From: Comamonadaceae bacterium
GTDB lineage: Bacteria > Pseudomonadota > Gammaproteobacteria > Burkholderiales > Burkholderiaceae_C
Assembly: GCA_027488735.1 (NCBI GenBank)
Contig: JAIYBB010000012.1
Location: forward strand, 186,001 to 250,000
Direction of reading: 5' to 3'
DNA: 64,000 bases
A model generated the notes under the pieces. The model saw only the letters and a program-made list of their open reading frames with translations. It was not told where the DNA came from and did no database searches. This document shows, piece after piece, positions 27,768 through 39,159 of this stretch; the stretch's first letter is position 1, and each line of letters begins with the position of its first letter. A program made the position numbers and the translations under genes.

Positions 27768-29096
27768 TCAATTCAATAATTGAGACAGTTGTTCAGCAGA
27801 AGTTTTGGCTGTGGCCATATCTGGTGCCTCAACCATGATTCGCAGTACGGGTTCTGTGCCACTGGGCCGGATCAAAATTCGTCCTTGGTCACCCAGTTTT
27901 TGTTCTAGCGCCAAGCAGCCATGTTGAAATTGCGCATGATGTTGCCAGTCCAAACCGTCTTTCAAATTGACGTTTATCATGTGCTGCGCAAAAAGTTGCA
28001 CATCATCTAACAACATTGCAAGAGAAGTATTTGCACGCAGACATGCTTGTATGACTTGCAGTCCGCTGATCAAACCATCGCCACTGGTGTGCTTGTCCAA
28101 CATCAATAAATGGCCCGAACCTTCACCCCCCAACAACCAATTGTTTTCTTGTAATTTTTCCAAAACATAGCGATCACCGACTTTGGCTCTGACCAAAGAG
28201 ATATTCAATTTGGCCAATGCCAACGCCACCCCTTTATTGGTCATCTGGGTACCTACAACACCGCTCACGTTTTGGCCTTGTTGCAATCTGTCTTTGGCAA
28301 GTACGTACAACAATTCATCGCCATTAAACAACCGACCCGTGTGATCAACCACTTGCAATCGGTCGGCATCACCATCAAGTGCTATGCCAAAGTCAGCTTG
28401 GTGCGTTTTGACAGCATGCACCAAAGCATCGGGGTGGGTAGCTCCTACCCCTTGGTTGATATTCAAACCGTCAGGTGCGCAACCAATAGAAAAAACTTCT
28501 GCGCCCAGTTCTTTGAAAACTTTTGGTGCGGCAAGATAAGCAGCACCATGGGCGGCATCCACCACAATTTTTTTGCCTTTGAGTGACAGTGCATCAGAAA
28601 ATGTGCTTTTGCAAAATTCGATGTAGCGACCGATAGCGTCATCCAAGCGGCGGGTTTTGCCAAGCGATGCAGAACTCACCCACTGTGAATGTTGTTCAAG
28701 CCGTTGCTCAACCGCCAGCTCCCAGTGATCGTCCAATTTGCTGCCTTGGGCATTGAAAAATTTCACCCCGTTGTCGTCAAAAGGATTGTGGCTTGCGCTG
28801 ATCACTACCCCCAAATTGGCACGCAATGCTTTGGTCAGGTAAGCCACCCCCGGGGTAGGCATGGGTCCGAGTAGTACCACATCGACACCGGCCGAATTAA
28901 ATCCAGCCTCTAGGGCAGATTCCAACATATAGCCGGAAATACGCGTGTCCTTGCCAATCACTACCTGTGGTCGATTGTCCGTTTGCTTTAAATGGTGTCC
29001 GACAGCATTGGCGAGTTTCAACATGAAATCGGGCGTGATGGGGTATTGACCCACCGTTCCACGTATGCCATCGGTACCGAAATATGTTCTTTTCAT
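27768..29096 (-). CDS. glmM: Phosphoglucosamine mutase
   Basis: 442 residues from the ATG at MKRTYFGTDGIRG; the longer open frame upstream overlaps folP and is rejected. It converts glucosamine-6-phosphate to glucosamine-1-phosphate for UDP-GlcNAc, the precursor of peptidoglycan and lipid A. The phosphoserine is S102 in VVISASHNP, the Mg site is ALDGDADR and the phosphate-binding loop is RPSGTEP near the C-terminus. It lies 28 bases after folP in the conserved ftsH-folP-glmM order. Confidence 0.96.
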   Translation of the reverse strand: MKRTYFGTDGIRGTVGQYPITPDFMLKLANAVGHHLKQTDNRPQVVIGKDTRISGYMLESALEAGFNSAGVDVVLLGPMPTPGVAYLTKALRANLGVVISASHNPFDDNGVKFFNAQGSKLDDHWELAVEQRLEQHSQWVSSASLGKTRRLDDAIGRYIEFCKSTFSDALSLKGKKIVVDAAHGAAYLAAPKVFKELGAEVFSIGCAPDGLNINQGVGATHPDALVHAVKTHQADFGIALDGDADRLQVVDHTGRLFNGDELLYVLAKDRLQQGQNVSGVVGTQMTNKGVALALAKLNISLVRAKVGDRYVLEKLQENNWLLGGEGSGHLLMLDKHTSGDGLISGLQVIQACLRANTSLAMLLDDVQLFAQHMINVNLKDGLDWQHHAQFQHGCLALEQKLGDQGRILIRPSGTEPVLRIMVEAPDMATAKTSAEQLSQLLN

Positions 29097-29124
29097 GTCG
29101 TATGTATCTCGCAGGAATTTTGAA

Positions 29125-29988
29125 TCAAACAGACGCTTGCCAAACTGCCCTGGCCGCCACTGTTTGAGCGACATCATGCACGCGCAAAATACTGGCCCCA
29201 CGCTCCATCGCCAACACTGCTGCCGCAATGCTTGGCACCAAACGTTGTGATACTTCTAGCCCTGTTATGTGACCCAATGAAGATTTACGCGACCACCCTA
29301 CCATCAAAGGCAAGTCAAACTGTAGCAAATGCTGTTGGTATTTGAGAATCTGGAAGTTTTGTGACACTTTTTTTCCAAAGCCAATACCTGGGTCTAAGAC
29401 CATGCGCTCTCTGTTGATTCCTACGGCGTAAGTTGATTGCAATTGTGCTTGAAAAAAAACCTCTAGCGCCCCCAGAACATCTTCTTGCATCGGGTTGAGT
29501 TGCATGGTGGATGGTTCAGCATGCATATGCATCATGCAAATGCCACATTCAAAAGAGGCCACTGTTTGCAAAGCGTTGGGTTGGCGCAATGCCCACACAT
29601 CATTGATGATGTCAACGCCCCAATCCAAAGCCTTTTGCATACTTTCAGGATGGTATGTGTCTAGGGAAATCGGTTTATTCCAACGTAATAACTCTTGCAG
29701 GACGGGTGCAATTCGGAGCCACTCTTGCTGATGTGTCAAGGCCTGGGCACCGGGACGCGTGGATTCGCCACCTACGTCCAAAATATCGGCGCCTTCATGA
29801 AGCAACTGCTGGGCATGGGCAATGACACCGGCCGTTGAAAAATGGTCTTGCTGGGAAGAGAAAGAGTCAGCTGTGACGTTGACAATGCCCATCACCAACG
29901 GATGGGCCAGTGACAGATGGAAGCGAGTGGTTTTCCAAAAGCGAACATGGGGCAAATGCCCCATGCTTTTATGACCTTCCAAAGACAT
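29125..29988 (-). CDS. folP: Dihydropteroate synthase
   Basis: 287 residues. It condenses p-aminobenzoate with hydroxymethyl-dihydropterin diphosphate in folate synthesis and is the target of sulfonamides. TIM-barrel signatures are MGIVNVTADSF (usually NVTPDSF, here Ala for Pro), DVGGESTRPGA, the pterin-binding block around SLDTYHPE and INDVWAL, and the late R-x-H (RVHDV). The ATG overlaps the ftsH stop as TAATG. Confidence 0.94.
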   Translation of the reverse strand: MSLEGHKSMGHLPHVRFWKTTRFHLSLAHPLVMGIVNVTADSFSSQQDHFSTAGVIAHAQQLLHEGADILDVGGESTRPGAQALTHQQEWLRIAPVLQELLRWNKPISLDTYHPESMQKALDWGVDIINDVWALRQPNALQTVASFECGICMMHMHAEPSTMQLNPMQEDVLGALEVFFQAQLQSTYAVGINRERMVLDPGIGFGKKVSQNFQILKYQQHLLQFDLPLMVGWSRKSSLGHITGLEVSQRLVPSIAAAVLAMERGASILRVHDVAQTVAARAVWQASV

Positions 29989-31901
29989 TAAGCCGTGGAA
30001 GGTGAGGTGTTTGGATGAACAGGAGGGGTACCGCCTGAGCCATCACCTGAAGAAGGGGTTCTAGGCGTCCAATCTTTCGGGGGGCGCGGTGGACGCCCTG
30101 CCATGATGTCATCTAACTGATCGCTGTCGATGGTTTCCCATTCCATCAAAGCATGTGCCATGGCGTGCATCTTGTCGGCGTTGTCTTCAATCAACTTTCG
30201 CGCCAAACTGTACTGCCCGTCAATGATGCTTCTGACCTCATCGTCGACTTTCTTCATGGTCGACTCGCTCATGTTGGTGGTTTTCGTGACTGATCGGCCC
30301 AGAAAAACTTCGCCTTCATTTTCAGCATAAACCATGGGGCCTAAGGCTTCAGACATGCCGTAGCGCATCACCATGTCGCGGGCAATTTGTGTCGCTCTTT
30401 CAAAGTCATTGGAGGCGCCAGTGGTCATTTGGTTCATGAACACTTCCTCTGCGATACGGCCACCAAACAACATGCTGATTTGACTCAGCATGTAATTTCT
30501 GTCGTAGCTGTAACGGTCTGCCGCAGGCAAACTCATGGTGACACCCAATGCGCGACCTCGGGGAATGATGGTGACCTTGTGAACCGGATCGCATTTAGGC
30601 ATCAGCTTGCCAATCAACGCGTGGCCGGACTCGTGATAAGCAGTGTTCTTGCGCTCTTCTTCTGGCATGACCATGCTGCGTCGCTCTGGGCCCATCAGAA
30701 TTTTGTCCTTGGCCTTTTCAAAGTCTTGCATTTCCACCACGCGTGCATTGCGTCGTGCTGCCATCAGTGCTGCTTCGTTGGTCAGATTTGCCAAGTCTGC
30801 GCCACTCATGCCAGGCGTACCTCGCGCAATCACACTGGGCGACACATCTTGCCCAACGGGAATTTTTCGCATGTGAACATTCAAAATTTGCTCGCGACCT
30901 CTGATGTCAGGCAATGTGACATACACCTGCCTGTCAAAACGACCGGGGCGAAGCAATGCGGCATCCAGAATGTCTGGCCGGTTGGTGGCCGCCACCACGA
31001 TCACGCCCAGATTGGTTTCAAAGCCATCCATTTCAACCAGCATCTGGTTAAGCGTTTGTTCGCGCTCGTCATTGCCACCGCCAAGACCGGCACCACGCTG
31101 GCGACCTACCGCATCGATCTCGTCAATGAAAATGATGCAGGGTGCATTTTTCTTGGCGTTTTCAAACATGTCTCGCACACGGGCCGCGCCAACCCCGACA
31201 AACATCTCGACAAAGTCAGAGCCTGAAATGCTGAAAAAAGGGACTTTGGCTTCACCGGCGATGCCTTTTGCCAGCAAAGTTTTACCGGTTCCGGGTGGAC
31301 CCACCAGCAGCAATCCTCGGGGAATTCGCCCCCCGAGTTTTTGAAATTTTTGCGGGTCCTTCAAAAAGTCGACCACTTCCTTGACTTCTTCTTTGGCTTC
31401 ATCGCAACCCGCCACGTCTGCGAAGGTGACGGTGTTATTGTTTTCATCAAGCATACGGGCTTTGCTTTTGCCAAAGCTGAAAGCGCCGCCCTTGCCGCCA
31501 CCTTGCATCTGACGCATGAAATACACCCACACACCAATCAGCAACAACATGGGGCCCCAACTGACCAATAAGGTCATCAGCAGCGAACCTTCTTCTCGTG
31601 GCTTGACGTCAAACTTGACGTTGTTGGCAATCAAATCACCCACCAAACCGCGGTCTAAATATGTGGCATTGGTTCGGACTTTGCGGTCTTCAGTCGTGGT
31701 GGCAATGATTTCCGTGCCGCCCTGACCTTCTTGAATAGTGGCTGACTTTATTCGTTTGCCTCGAACTTCTTCGAGGAAGTCTGAGTAAGCGAGATAGCCA
31801 TTTCCGGCTTGGCCGCGCGTATCAAATTGCTTGAAAACGGTGAATAGCACCAAAGCAATCACCAGCCAGACAGCCATTTTAGAAAACCAAGGATTGTTCA
31901 A
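29988..31901 (-). CDS. ftsH: ATP-dependent membrane zinc metalloprotease FtsH
   Basis: 637 residues. It degrades misassembled membrane proteins and regulators such as LpxC and sigma-32. Two membrane helices (about 8-23 and 108-128) flank a periplasmic domain. Walker A is GPPGTGKT (201-208), Walker B FIDEID, and the zinc site HESGH is at 423-427. A Pro/Ser/Gly-rich C-terminus follows. The 224 bases upstream hold no gene. CTTGAAA at 31966-31972 (minus strand) resembles a sigma-32 -35 box, but no matching CCCCAT -10 is seen. Confidence 0.96.
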   Translation of the reverse strand: MNNPWFSKMAVWLVIALVLFTVFKQFDTRGQAGNGYLAYSDFLEEVRGKRIKSATIQEGQGGTEIIATTTEDRKVRTNATYLDRGLVGDLIANNVKFDVKPREEGSLLMTLLVSWGPMLLLIGVWVYFMRQMQGGGKGGAFSFGKSKARMLDENNNTVTFADVAGCDEAKEEVKEVVDFLKDPQKFQKLGGRIPRGLLLVGPPGTGKTLLAKGIAGEAKVPFFSISGSDFVEMFVGVGAARVRDMFENAKKNAPCIIFIDEIDAVGRQRGAGLGGGNDEREQTLNQMLVEMDGFETNLGVIVVAATNRPDILDAALLRPGRFDRQVYVTLPDIRGREQILNVHMRKIPVGQDVSPSVIARGTPGMSGADLANLTNEAALMAARRNARVVEMQDFEKAKDKILMGPERRSMVMPEEERKNTAYHESGHALIGKLMPKCDPVHKVTIIPRGRALGVTMSLPAADRYSYDRNYMLSQISMLFGGRIAEEVFMNQMTTGASNDFERATQIARDMVMRYGMSEALGPMVYAENEGEVFLGRSVTKTTNMSESTMKKVDDEVRSIIDGQYSLARKLIEDNADKMHAMAHALMEWETIDSDQLDDIMAGRPPRPPKDWTPRTPSSGDGSGGTPPVHPNTSPSTA

Positions 31902-32125
31902 TGCGAACTCCAGTCAGAGAAGTACCGGCGATATGCCAATAACTAATTGAAGACCATTTTAGGCTTTTCAAGTCACAAGCATGGACCTAGTCTCACAGCG
32001 CCATGAATTTAGTACGGTTTTTGAAACATCCAAGAGGAATGAGACCGAAATCAATGATTTCTAAACAGGGATTTTTTAACACTGCAGAGAAAAACACTTT
32101 GGAGGGATGAAAGATCAAATTTTGA

Positions 32126-32779
32126 TTACTTTAAACCTATTCCTACCAAGAAATTTTCTGCAGATTTGTCTCGGCTGGCCTTGGGTTTGAAAGGCTTGAC
32201 CACTTTGAATGATTCTTTGAACAGTTTGACCAATTGGCTGTAGCCACTTCCGTGGAATACCTTGACGACCAAGGCCCCGTTCGGTTTCATGTGCGCTTGA
32301 CAAAACTCCACGGCAAGTTCTACCAAGTGACTCATTCTGGCGGCATCGGCAGATTCCACCCCGCTTAAATTTGGAGCCATGTCTGACACCACCACATCCA
32401 CAGCCCTTGCGTCCAAGTAGAGGTTGAGTTGTTGCAACATCTCGGGTTCGCGAAAATCACCCTGAAGAAAATGAACCCCGTCAATAGGCTCCATGGGCAA
32501 TAGATCCAGAGCGATCAAGGTGGCGCCAAGCTCACCCGATGCAGCGCCTTCAGGCGCCATTCGGCGGCGTAAATATTGACTCCATGCGCCCGGTGCGCTG
32601 CCTAAGTCCACGATCACCATGCCGGGCTTAAAAAGACCCAAGGCTTCATCGATTTCCTTGAGCTTATAGGCGGCCCGTGCCCGGTAACCATCCTTCTTTG
32701 CCAATTTGACATACGGGTCGTTCACATGGTCGTTTAACCATGATTTATTGACTTTTTTACTTTGTGTTTTAACTTTCAA
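32126..32779 (-). CDS. rlmE: 23S rRNA (uridine2552-2'-O)-methyltransferase
   Basis: 217 residues. RlmE (FtsJ/RrmJ) methylates U2552 in the ribosomal A-loop at a late step of 50S assembly. The SAM motif is [10 protein letters not shown], the acidic motif is [11 protein letters not shown] and the K-D-K-E tetrad residues are visible (including VVKVFHG). The start is TTG: no ATG or GTG exists near the conserved N-terminus [14 protein letters not shown]. It is divergent from yhbY, with only 35 bases between the two starts, and lies upstream of ftsH as in most proteobacteria. Confidence 0.93.
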   Translation of the reverse strand: MKVKTQSKKVNKSWLNDHVNDPYVKLAKKDGYRARAAYKLKEIDEALGLFKPGMVIVDLGSAPGAWSQYLRRRMAPEGAASGELGATLIALDLLPMEPIDGVHFLQGDFREPEMLQQLNLYLDARAVDVVVSDMAPNLSGVESADAARMSHLVELAVEFCQAHMKPNGALVVKVFHGSGYSQLVKLFKESFKVVKPFKPKASRDKSAENFLVGIGLK

Positions 32780-32814
32780 TGTCTGACCCTCTGACTGAGA
32801 AGATAATACCCATC

Positions 32815-33288
32815 ATGCCCTCCATACAACTCACCCCTGCAGAACGCAAAATTCACCGCGCCAACGCGCACCACCTAGACCCCGTGGTCATGATTGGAAA
32901 CGACGGAGCAACACCGGCCGTTTTGAAAGAAATCGATCTGGGACTCAATGCACACGGCTTGATCAAAGTCAGGGTGCTTGGCGATGACCGGGACAACCGC
33001 GAAACCATGTTCCATGCCCTTTGCGAGCAACTCAGTGCTGCACCCATTCAACACATTGGCAAATTGCTGGTGATGTGGCGCCCACAGCCGGAGAAAGAAA
33101 AAAAATCTGATGCTGAACGCATGCCGGGACCGCGTGAATTCAAGGTCTTGAAATACAGCAGCAGAGGCGGTCAACGACCAGAAATGAAGCGCGTCACCAT
33201 ACTGGGAAATCAACGACTTGCAGCCGGCGGCCAAGTCAAACGCGCCAAACCCAAACAAAAATCCGTCAAGAAGATAAATCAAACATAG
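32815..33288 (+). CDS. yhbY: CRM-domain RNA-binding protein YhbY
   Basis: 157 residues from the ATG at [10 protein letters not shown]. The CRM domain ([28 protein letters not shown]) includes the GxxG-like loop IGNDG that binds rRNA; YhbY associates with pre-50S ribosomes. The C-terminal extension (~60 residues) is basic and lysine-rich, longer than in E. coli (97 residues) but usual in betaproteobacteria. An ATG 12 codons upstream overlaps the rlmE start and lacks a ribosome site, so it is rejected. The last 10 bases overlap the greA end, convergently. Confidence 0.9.
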   Translation: MPSIQLTPAERKIHRANAHHLDPVVMIGNDGATPAVLKEIDLGLNAHGLIKVRVLGDDRDNRETMFHALCEQLSAAPIQHIGKLLVMWRPQPEKEKKSDAERMPGPREFKVLKYSSRGGQRPEMKRVTILGNQRLAAGGQVKRAKPKQKSVKKINQT

Positions 33289-33755
33289 GACACTTTGATA
33301 ATTTCATATTGCTTGACACCGCCTGGTGCCTGAACGCTGGCAATATCCCCCTCTTCCTTGCCAATCAAAGCACGAGCAATGGGGCTGCTGATGTTTATCA
33401 GGCCCAATTTTAAATCTGCTTCATCCTCACCCACAATTTGGTAAGTCACGCGGTCGCCAGTGGCTTCATCTGCCAACTCAACTGTGGCGCCAAACACCAC
33501 ACGTCCGCTGGCATCCAAGCTGGCCGGATCAATGATTTGCGACATGGAAAGCTTGCTCTCAATCTCCTGTATGCGCCCCTCAATGAACCCTTGACGATCC
33601 TTGGCTGCATCGTATTCAGCGTTTTCGCTCAAGTCGCCTTGTGCACGTGCCTCAGCAATGGCATTGATAACCCAAGGTCTGTCTACTGTTTTCAAGGTGT
33701 GCAGTTCTTGCTTGAGTTTTTCCGCACCTAATTTAGTGATAGGAATCGTTGCCAT
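33279..33755 (-). CDS. greA: Transcription elongation factor GreA
   Basis: 158 residues, standard size. GreA enters the RNA polymerase secondary channel and stimulates cleavage of backtracked RNA. The N-terminal coiled coil carries the acidic tip ([16 protein letters not shown]), and the C-terminal FKBP-like domain ([20 protein letters not shown]) binds polymerase. It follows carB by 27 bases, as in many Burkholderiales. Confidence 0.96.
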   Translation of the reverse strand: MATIPITKLGAEKLKQELHTLKTVDRPWVINAIAEARAQGDLSENAEYDAAKDRQGFIEGRIQEIESKLSMSQIIDPASLDASGRVVFGATVELADEATGDRVTYQIVGEDEADLKLGLINISSPIARALIGKEEGDIASVQAPGGVKQYEIIKVSYV

Positions 33756-33782
33756 GTTTTGTTTGGTAAAAAATTGAAAAAC

Positions 33783-36700
33783 TCAGGATTGCAATTGAAG
33801 ATGCATTTCCTGCAACGAATAAATATTGAGATTATCAAGGTATTTCATGCCCTCGACCGCAGCCTCAGCACCCGCTATGGTCGTGAATGTGGTGACGCGA
33901 GCAAGCAGTGAAGAAATACGTATTTGGCGAGAATCAGCAATGGCATTGCGACGCTCTTCGACGGTATTGATGACCAGCGCAATCTCGTTGTTTTTGATCA
34001 TATCAACCACATGTGGGCGGCCTTCAGTGACTTTGTTGACAGCGATAACAGCTAAGCCTGCCGCAGCAATCGCAGTGGCAGTGCCTTTGGTAGCCACCAG
34101 TTCAAAACCATATTCAACAAGACGGCGAGCTACTTCTACAGCGCGTGATTTGTCAGCATTTTTTACAGTCAAGAACACCTTTTTTACCGCATCGGTTGGC
34201 CTTGGAAGTTTGGTTCCTGCACCAAGCTGGCTTTTGACAAAGGCCTCGCCAAAAGTCAAACCGACACCCATGACTTCCCCGGTAGACTTCATCTCTGGCC
34301 CAAGAATGGTGTCGACGCCGGGAAATTTCACAAACGGAAATACAGCCTCTTTGACACTGAAATAGGGAGGCAATACCTCATGCCCGATACCTTGTGACGC
34401 CAACGACTGACCCACCATACAGCGTGCGGCCACTTTGGCCAATTGAATACCAGTGGCCTTGCTGACAAAAGGCACGGTCCGGCTGGCCCTGGGATTGACT
34501 TCCAGCACATAGATGACGTCGGCACCCTCTAACTTTTGGATGGCAAACTGCACGTTCATCAAACCCACGACATTCAGTCCATGGGCCATGGCGGTGGTTT
34601 GACGCTTCAATTCGTCAATAGTGGCTGCAGAAAGTGAATAGGGTGGCAAAGAGCAAGCGGAGTCTCCGCTGTGAACACCTGCTTGCTCAATGTGCTCCAT
34701 GACGCCGCCAATAAAAACTTGTTTGCCATCGCAAATGGCATCAACATCACACTCGATGGCGTCATTCAAAAATCGGTCTAACAACACGGGCGACTCGTGA
34801 CTGACCTTGACAGCTTCGCGCATATAGCGCTCAAGATCACGCTGCTCGTGCACAATTTCCATGGCGCGACCACCTAAGACATAACTTGGCCGAACCACCA
34901 AGGGATATCCCAGTTGCTGCGCTTTTTCAAGCGCCTCCGCTTCTGTACGCGCTGTGGCATTGGGAGGTTGACGCAATCCCAAGGTGTGCAACATCTGCTG
35001 AAACCTCTCCCTGTCCTCCGCGGCATCAATCATGTCAGGGCTGGTGCCAATGATGGGTACGCCTTCTGCTTCAAGCCCGAGAGCCAGCTTCAAAGGTGTT
35101 TGCCCGCCATACTGAACAATCACACCCAACGGCTTTTCTTTGTCAACAATTTCAAGCACATCTTCTAAGGTCAGTGGCTCAAAATACAAACGGTCGCTGG
35201 TGTCGTAATCGGTAGATACCGTTTCGGGATTGCAATTGACCATGATGGTCTCGAAACCGTCTTCTCGCATGGCAAGGGCTGCATGCACACAGCAATAATC
35301 AAATTCAATGCCTTGGCCAATTCTGTTGGGCCCACCGCCGAGCACCATGATCTTTTTCTTGTTCGTGGGTGCTGCTTCACATTCTTGGTCGTAAGTTGAA
35401 TACATATAGGCAGTGTCGGTGGCAAATTCAGCGGCACATGTATCCACTCGCTTGAAAACCGGTCTTACACCCATCGCCCAGCGCGCTTGCCGAATGGCTT
35501 TTTCAGTGGTTTTTAATTGCTTGGCCAGTCGTCTGTCAGAAAAACCTTTTTGCTTGAGTTGACGCATTTCCTGCACAGAAATATCAGCGAGTTGATGACG
35601 TTCTAGCTCCAACTCAATCTTGACAATTTCTTCAATCTGCACCAAAAACCATGGGTCAATTCGGGTGAGCGCAAACACCTCAGGAACCGACATGCCCATG
35701 GCAAATGCATCGCCCACATACCAAATTCTCTCGGGCCCCGGCTCACCCAACTCCTTTTCAAGCACCTCGCGGTCTTGGGTTTTTTCGTTCATGCCGTCAG
35801 CACCCACTTCCAAGCCGCGCAATGCCTTTTGGAACGACTCTTGAAATGTTCTGCCAATCGCCATGACTTCGCCCACAGACTTCATTTGTGTGGTCAGTCG
35901 ACTGTCAGCCGTAGGAAATTTTTCAAATGCAAAGCGCGGAATTTTGGTAACCACGTAATCAATACTCGGCTCAAAACTTGCCGGCGTTGCCCCGCCCGTG
36001 ATGTCGTTGCGCAATTCATCCAATGTAAAGCCGACAGCCAACTTGGCAGCTACTTTTGCGATGGGAAAGCCTGTTGCTTTAGATGCCAGCGCTGAAGAAC
36101 GAGACACGCGTGGATTCATCTCGATCACCACCATGCGGCCATCGACGGGGTTGATGGAAAACTGTACGTTAGAGCCGCCTGTGTCCACACCAATCTCACG
36201 CAAAACAGCCAAACTGGCGTTGCGCATGATTTGGTATTCCTTGTCGGTAAGAGTTTGTGCAGGTGCCACCGTGATCGAGTCTCCGGTGTGAACACCCATA
36301 GGGTCCAAATTTTCAATCGAACAAACAATGATGCAGTTGTCAGCTTTGTCCCTGACTACTTCCATTTCGTATTCTTTCCAACCTAGCAACGATTCTTCAA
36401 TCAGCAATTCGCTGGTGGGTGATGCTTCTAAGCCTCGCTTGCAAATGATTTCGAATTCTTCAGCGTTATATGCAATACCGCCGCCCGTTCCACCAAGGGT
36501 GAAACTGGGTCGAATCACCACCGGGAACCCAAGCGTTTTTTGCGCCGCCCAAGCTTCATCCAACGTGTGTGCAATGCCGGACCTGGCAGAACCCAAGCCA
36601 ATTTTCGTCATGGCCTCTTTGAACTTCAGTCTGTCTTCTGCTTTGTCAATCGCTTGTGGGGTCGCACCTATCAATTCGATAGGTCTTCCAGTATTGGCGC

Positions 36701-37037
36701 CGGTGTACTTGTCCAAAATACCTTGGTGCCAAAGATCTAGGGCGCAGTTGAGAGCCGTCTGGCCGCCCATCGTGGGCAAGATGGCATCAGGTTTTTCCTT
36801 GGCAATGATTTTTTCAACCGTTTTCCAAGTGATCGGCTCGATGTAGGTGACGTCTGCTGTTGCAGGGTCAGTCATGATGGTTGCCGGGTTACTGTTAATC
36901 AAGATAACTTTGTAGCCCTCTTCCCGCAAAGCTTTGCATGCCTGAACACCCGAATAATCAAATTCACATGCTTGTCCAATGACAATAGGACCAGCACCTA
37001 TCAACAAAATACTTTTGATATCTGTACGTTTAGGCAT
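33783..37037 (-). CDS. carB: Carbamoyl-phosphate synthase large subunit
   Basis: 1084 residues. It makes carbamoyl phosphate from bicarbonate, ATP and ammonia supplied by CarA, for pyrimidine and arginine synthesis. Two homologous ATP-grasp halves (about 1-400 and 555-935, with [15 protein letters not shown] and [14 protein letters not shown]) flank the oligomerisation domain. A C-terminal MGS-like allosteric domain follows ([10 protein letters not shown] onward), which in E. coli binds UMP and ornithine. It lies 5 bases after carA. Confidence 0.97.
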   Translation of the reverse strand: MPKRTDIKSILLIGAGPIVIGQACEFDYSGVQACKALREEGYKVILINSNPATIMTDPATADVTYIEPITWKTVEKIIAKEKPDAILPTMGGQTALNCALDLWHQGILDKYTGANTGRPIELIGATPQAIDKAEDRLKFKEAMTKIGLGSARSGIAHTLDEAWAAQKTLGFPVVIRPSFTLGGTGGGIAYNAEEFEIICKRGLEASPTSELLIEESLLGWKEYEMEVVRDKADNCIIVCSIENLDPMGVHTGDSITVAPAQTLTDKEYQIMRNASLAVLREIGVDTGGSNVQFSINPVDGRMVVIEMNPRVSRSSALASKATGFPIAKVAAKLAVGFTLDELRNDITGGATPASFEPSIDYVVTKIPRFAFEKFPTADSRLTTQMKSVGEVMAIGRTFQESFQKALRGLEVGADGMNEKTQDREVLEKELGEPGPERIWYVGDAFAMGMSVPEVFALTRIDPWFLVQIEEIVKIELELERHQLADISVQEMRQLKQKGFSDRRLAKQLKTTEKAIRQARWAMGVRPVFKRVDTCAAEFATDTAYMYSTYDQECEAAPTNKKKIMVLGGGPNRIGQGIEFDYCCVHAALAMREDGFETIMVNCNPETVSTDYDTSDRLYFEPLTLEDVLEIVDKEKPLGVIVQYGGQTPLKLALGLEAEGVPIIGTSPDMIDAAEDRERFQQMLHTLGLRQPPNATARTEAEALEKAQQLGYPLVVRPSYVLGGRAMEIVHEQRDLERYMREAVKVSHESPVLLDRFLNDAIECDVDAICDGKQVFIGGVMEHIEQAGVHSGDSACSLPPYSLSAATIDELKRQTTAMAHGLNVVGLMNVQFAIQKLEGADVIYVLEVNPRASRTVPFVSKATGIQLAKVAARCMVGQSLASQGIGHEVLPPYFSVKEAVFPFVKFPGVDTILGPEMKSTGEVMGVGLTFGEAFVKSQLGAGTKLPRPTDAVKKVFLTVKNADKSRAVEVARRLVEYGFELVATKGTATAIAAAGLAVIAVNKVTEGRPHVVDMIKNNEIALVINTVEERRNAIADSRQIRISSLLARVTTFTTIAGAEAAVEGMKYLDNLNIYSLQEMHLQLQS

Positions 37038-37042
37038 ATTTT

Positions 37043-38203
37043 TTATACCGCCATGGAATGGATAAATCGGTCAAACAAATAACCTATGTCGTGAGGGCCG
37101 GGTGAGGCTTCGGGATGGCCTTGAAAACCAAAAGCATGTTGCCCGACAACTTCGATACCTTGCAAACTGCCGTCAAACAAACTGACATGGGTGGCACTCA
37201 AGTGTTTAGGAAGCGTGCTCTCATCAACAGCAAACCCGTGGTTTTGACTGGTAATGGAAACACGAGAGGACAACAAATCTTTGACAGGGTGATTAGCCCC
37301 ATGGTGACCAAATTTCATTTTGTAGGTTTTAGCTCCGCTTGCCAACGCTAGTATTTGGTGGCCCAAACAAATTCCGAAAATCGGCACTTTTCGATTAAGG
37401 AAATGTTTCGTGGCTTCAATGGCATAAAGGCAAGGACCAGGATCGCCTGGCCCATTGGACAGAAAAACGCCATCCGGGTTTAATTTCATCACGTCTTCAG
37501 CGCTGGTTTGCGCAGGTACAACGGTGACCTCGCAACCTCTTTGCGCCAACATACGCAAAATATTTTTCTTGATGCCAAAGTCAAACGCAACCACTTTGAA
37601 TTTAGAGTGGGAAATTTCGCCGTAACCGCTGCCCAGCTGCCATTCAGTTTGCGTCCATGCATAAGCTCGGTCAATCGAAACCTTTGATGCCAAATCAAGT
37701 CCGCTCATGGATGGTGCGGCCTTGGCTTGAGCGATTGCTTGCTGGATATCCTTGTCAGTGACTTGATGCCCCGATGGAAACGCATGAATTGCACCATTTT
37801 GCGCACCGTTTTCGCGCAAGTGCCGTGTCAACATACGGGTATCCATATCTGCAATTGCCACCGTGTGGTTTGACTTTAAAAAATCCGATAGATTTTGGGT
37901 CGCACGAAAATTTGAATGGATTTGGGGCAGATTTTTGATGATCAAACCCGCTGCATGCACTGCAGAAGATTCGTTGTCCTCTGGATTGACACCATAGTTG
38001 CCAATATGAGAATAGGTCAGGGTCACCAGTTGCTGGTTGTAACTGGGATCGGTCAGGATTTCCTGATAACCGGTCATAGAAGTATTGAAAACCACTTCGC
38101 CGACAGTTTGACCATCGTGTCCTATGGATTGCCCCATGAATACCGTGCCGTCTGAAAGCGCCAAAATAGCGGGAGGACGATTTCCCTGAAGAGTCAAAAG
38201 CAC
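37043..38203 (-). CDS. carA: Carbamoyl-phosphate synthase small subunit (glutaminase)
   Basis: 386 residues with a GTG start preceded by GGAG six bases away. Class I glutamine amidotransferase that supplies ammonia to CarB through an internal tunnel. The nucleophile is C279 (GICLGHQIL), with H363 and E365 (GHPEASPG) completing the triad. The N-terminal domain contacts CarB. It is first in carA-carB-greA, with an unusual ~110-base leader upstream. Confidence 0.96.
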   Translation of the reverse strand: MLLTLQGNRPPAILALSDGTVFMGQSIGHDGQTVGEVVFNTSMTGYQEILTDPSYNQQLVTLTYSHIGNYGVNPEDNESSAVHAAGLIIKNLPQIHSNFRATQNLSDFLKSNHTVAIADMDTRMLTRHLRENGAQNGAIHAFPSGHQVTDKDIQQAIAQAKAAPSMSGLDLASKVSIDRAYAWTQTEWQLGSGYGEISHSKFKVVAFDFGIKKNILRMLAQRGCEVTVVPAQTSAEDVMKLNPDGVFLSNGPGDPGPCLYAIEATKHFLNRKVPIFGICLGHQILALASGAKTYKMKFGHHGANHPVKDLLSSRVSITSQNHGFAVDESTLPKHLSATHVSLFDGSLQGIEVVGQHAFGFQGHPEASPGPHDIGYLFDRFIHSMAV

Positions 38204-38227
38204 TCAGATCTCCGAGATTCGGTGACG

Positions 38228-38327
38228 CCCTTGACGCAAGAGATGCACTCTCATTGGATGTTATGCAAGGGGAATGGCTTTTTTTCGAGCGAAGGGCGTA
38301 CGGTTGATGTAGATGTGCTGCATTATA
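38228..38327 (-). promoter_or_regulatory. carA upstream region: TATAAT, possible leader ORF and stem-loop
   Basis: On the minus strand a perfect TATAAT (38322-38327) lies about 120 bases before carA, but no good -35 is found 16-18 bases away. Downstream, CCCTTG (38266-38271 on the minus strand) pairs with CAAGGG (38228-38233) around an inner GAGA/TCTC hairpin. This gives a structured leader before the carA ribosome site. carAB leaders are regulated by pyrimidines or arginine in several bacteria; regulation here is inference. Confidence 0.4.
38261..38323 (-). CDS. Possible 20-codon leader peptide upstream of carA
   Basis: An ATG with a G-rich sequence (GGGGG, seven bases upstream) opens a 20-codon frame starting MQHIYINRTP and ending in TAA, with two Arg and two Lys codons. 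It ends inside the carA leader stem-loop. It is translated only if transcription starts upstream of the TATAAT that overlaps its ATG. It could equally be a chance frame. Confidence 0.25.
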   Translation of the reverse strand: MQHIYINRTPFARKKAIPLA

Positions 38328-38352
38328 TCCCCCGTCTATTGCGAAGGCCGCG

Positions 38353-39159
38353 CTAAAACTTCTCTATGCGTTCAACAGCACTGGCATGCAAACAAATGGC
38401 AGCAGCAGCAGCCACATTCAAAGACTCTTGACCCCCGGGCTGGACGATTCTTATCCGTTGACTATTGTTTGGCATCCAACCGTCACTGATCCCCTGTCCT
38501 TCGTGACCAAATACCCAAGCGCAAGGCCATGGCAAGGAAGATGGGCCTGTCCGTTCGTGCAAGAAAGTACCTTGGTGAACATCGGTTACCAAAACTGGCA
38601 GCCCAAATGCCAGAACATCTGCCACTTGGACAGCTTCAAACAACTTCAAGCCAAAGTGAGACCCCATTGCAGCTCTGACAACTTTGGGAGACCACATGGA
38701 AACTGTACCGGGCGTTGTGATGATTTGATTGAAACCAAAAGCAGCGGCACAGCGCAATATAGAGCCCGCATTTCCAGGGTCTTGAATTTGGTCCAACACC
38801 ACCATGGATTGAAGGGGGTCTGGTCTGTTCGTTTCATGCATCTCAATGCTCGCCAATAGCCAAGTCGAAGAAGGCAATTGGCTTAGACCTTGCATCAAAG
38901 GTGCAGTCATTGTCAAAAGCTGGTCGGCATGGTCGAGCCAATTGAAAGTTTCTGTCGCCAGCTTAGTGTCTAGCAGTACCAATTCCTTGAATCGCAAGCC
39001 ATGCTCAACAGCAGCCTTGCACAAATGTTCTCCCTCTATCCACACAAGCTGTTTGTCTCTGTATGAAGTGTTGTCTCTTAATGCAAGCCTTAGGCGTTTA
39101 TAAATAGCATTGTCTTTGGATGAAATATGTTTAGGTGGCACGGCGTTAGACCTGATCAT
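38353..39159 (-). CDS. TrmH/SpoU-family RNA 2'-O-methyltransferase
   Basis: 268 residues from the ATG at [10 protein letters not shown]; an ATG two codons earlier is also possible. SPOUT-fold methyltransferase with an N-terminal substrate-binding domain ([12 protein letters not shown]) and the three SPOUT motifs: [27 protein letters not shown] and [17 protein letters not shown], the last forming the SAM knot. Likely acts on 23S rRNA (RlmB-like) or tRNA; the target is not certain. Its start overlaps the end of rnhB by 14 bases, and it is followed by carA. Confidence 0.87.
   Translation of the reverse strand: MIRSNAVPPKHISSKDNAIYKRLRLALRDNTSYRDKQLVWIEGEHLCKAAVEHGLRFKELVLLDTKLATETFNWLDHADQLLTMTAPLMQGLSQLPSSTWLLASIEMHETNRPDPLQSMVVLDQIQDPGNAGSILRCAAAFGFNQIITTPGTVSMWSPKVVRAAMGSHFGLKLFEAVQVADVLAFGLPVLVTDVHQGTFLHERTGPSSLPWPCAWVFGHEGQGISDGWMPNNSQRIRIVQPGGQESLNVAAAAAICLHASAVERIEKF

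Noticed and set aside
31960..31975. Sigma-32 promoter for ftsH
   Set aside because: CTTGAAA is present on the minus strand, but no CCCCAT-like -10 follows at 13-15 bases.
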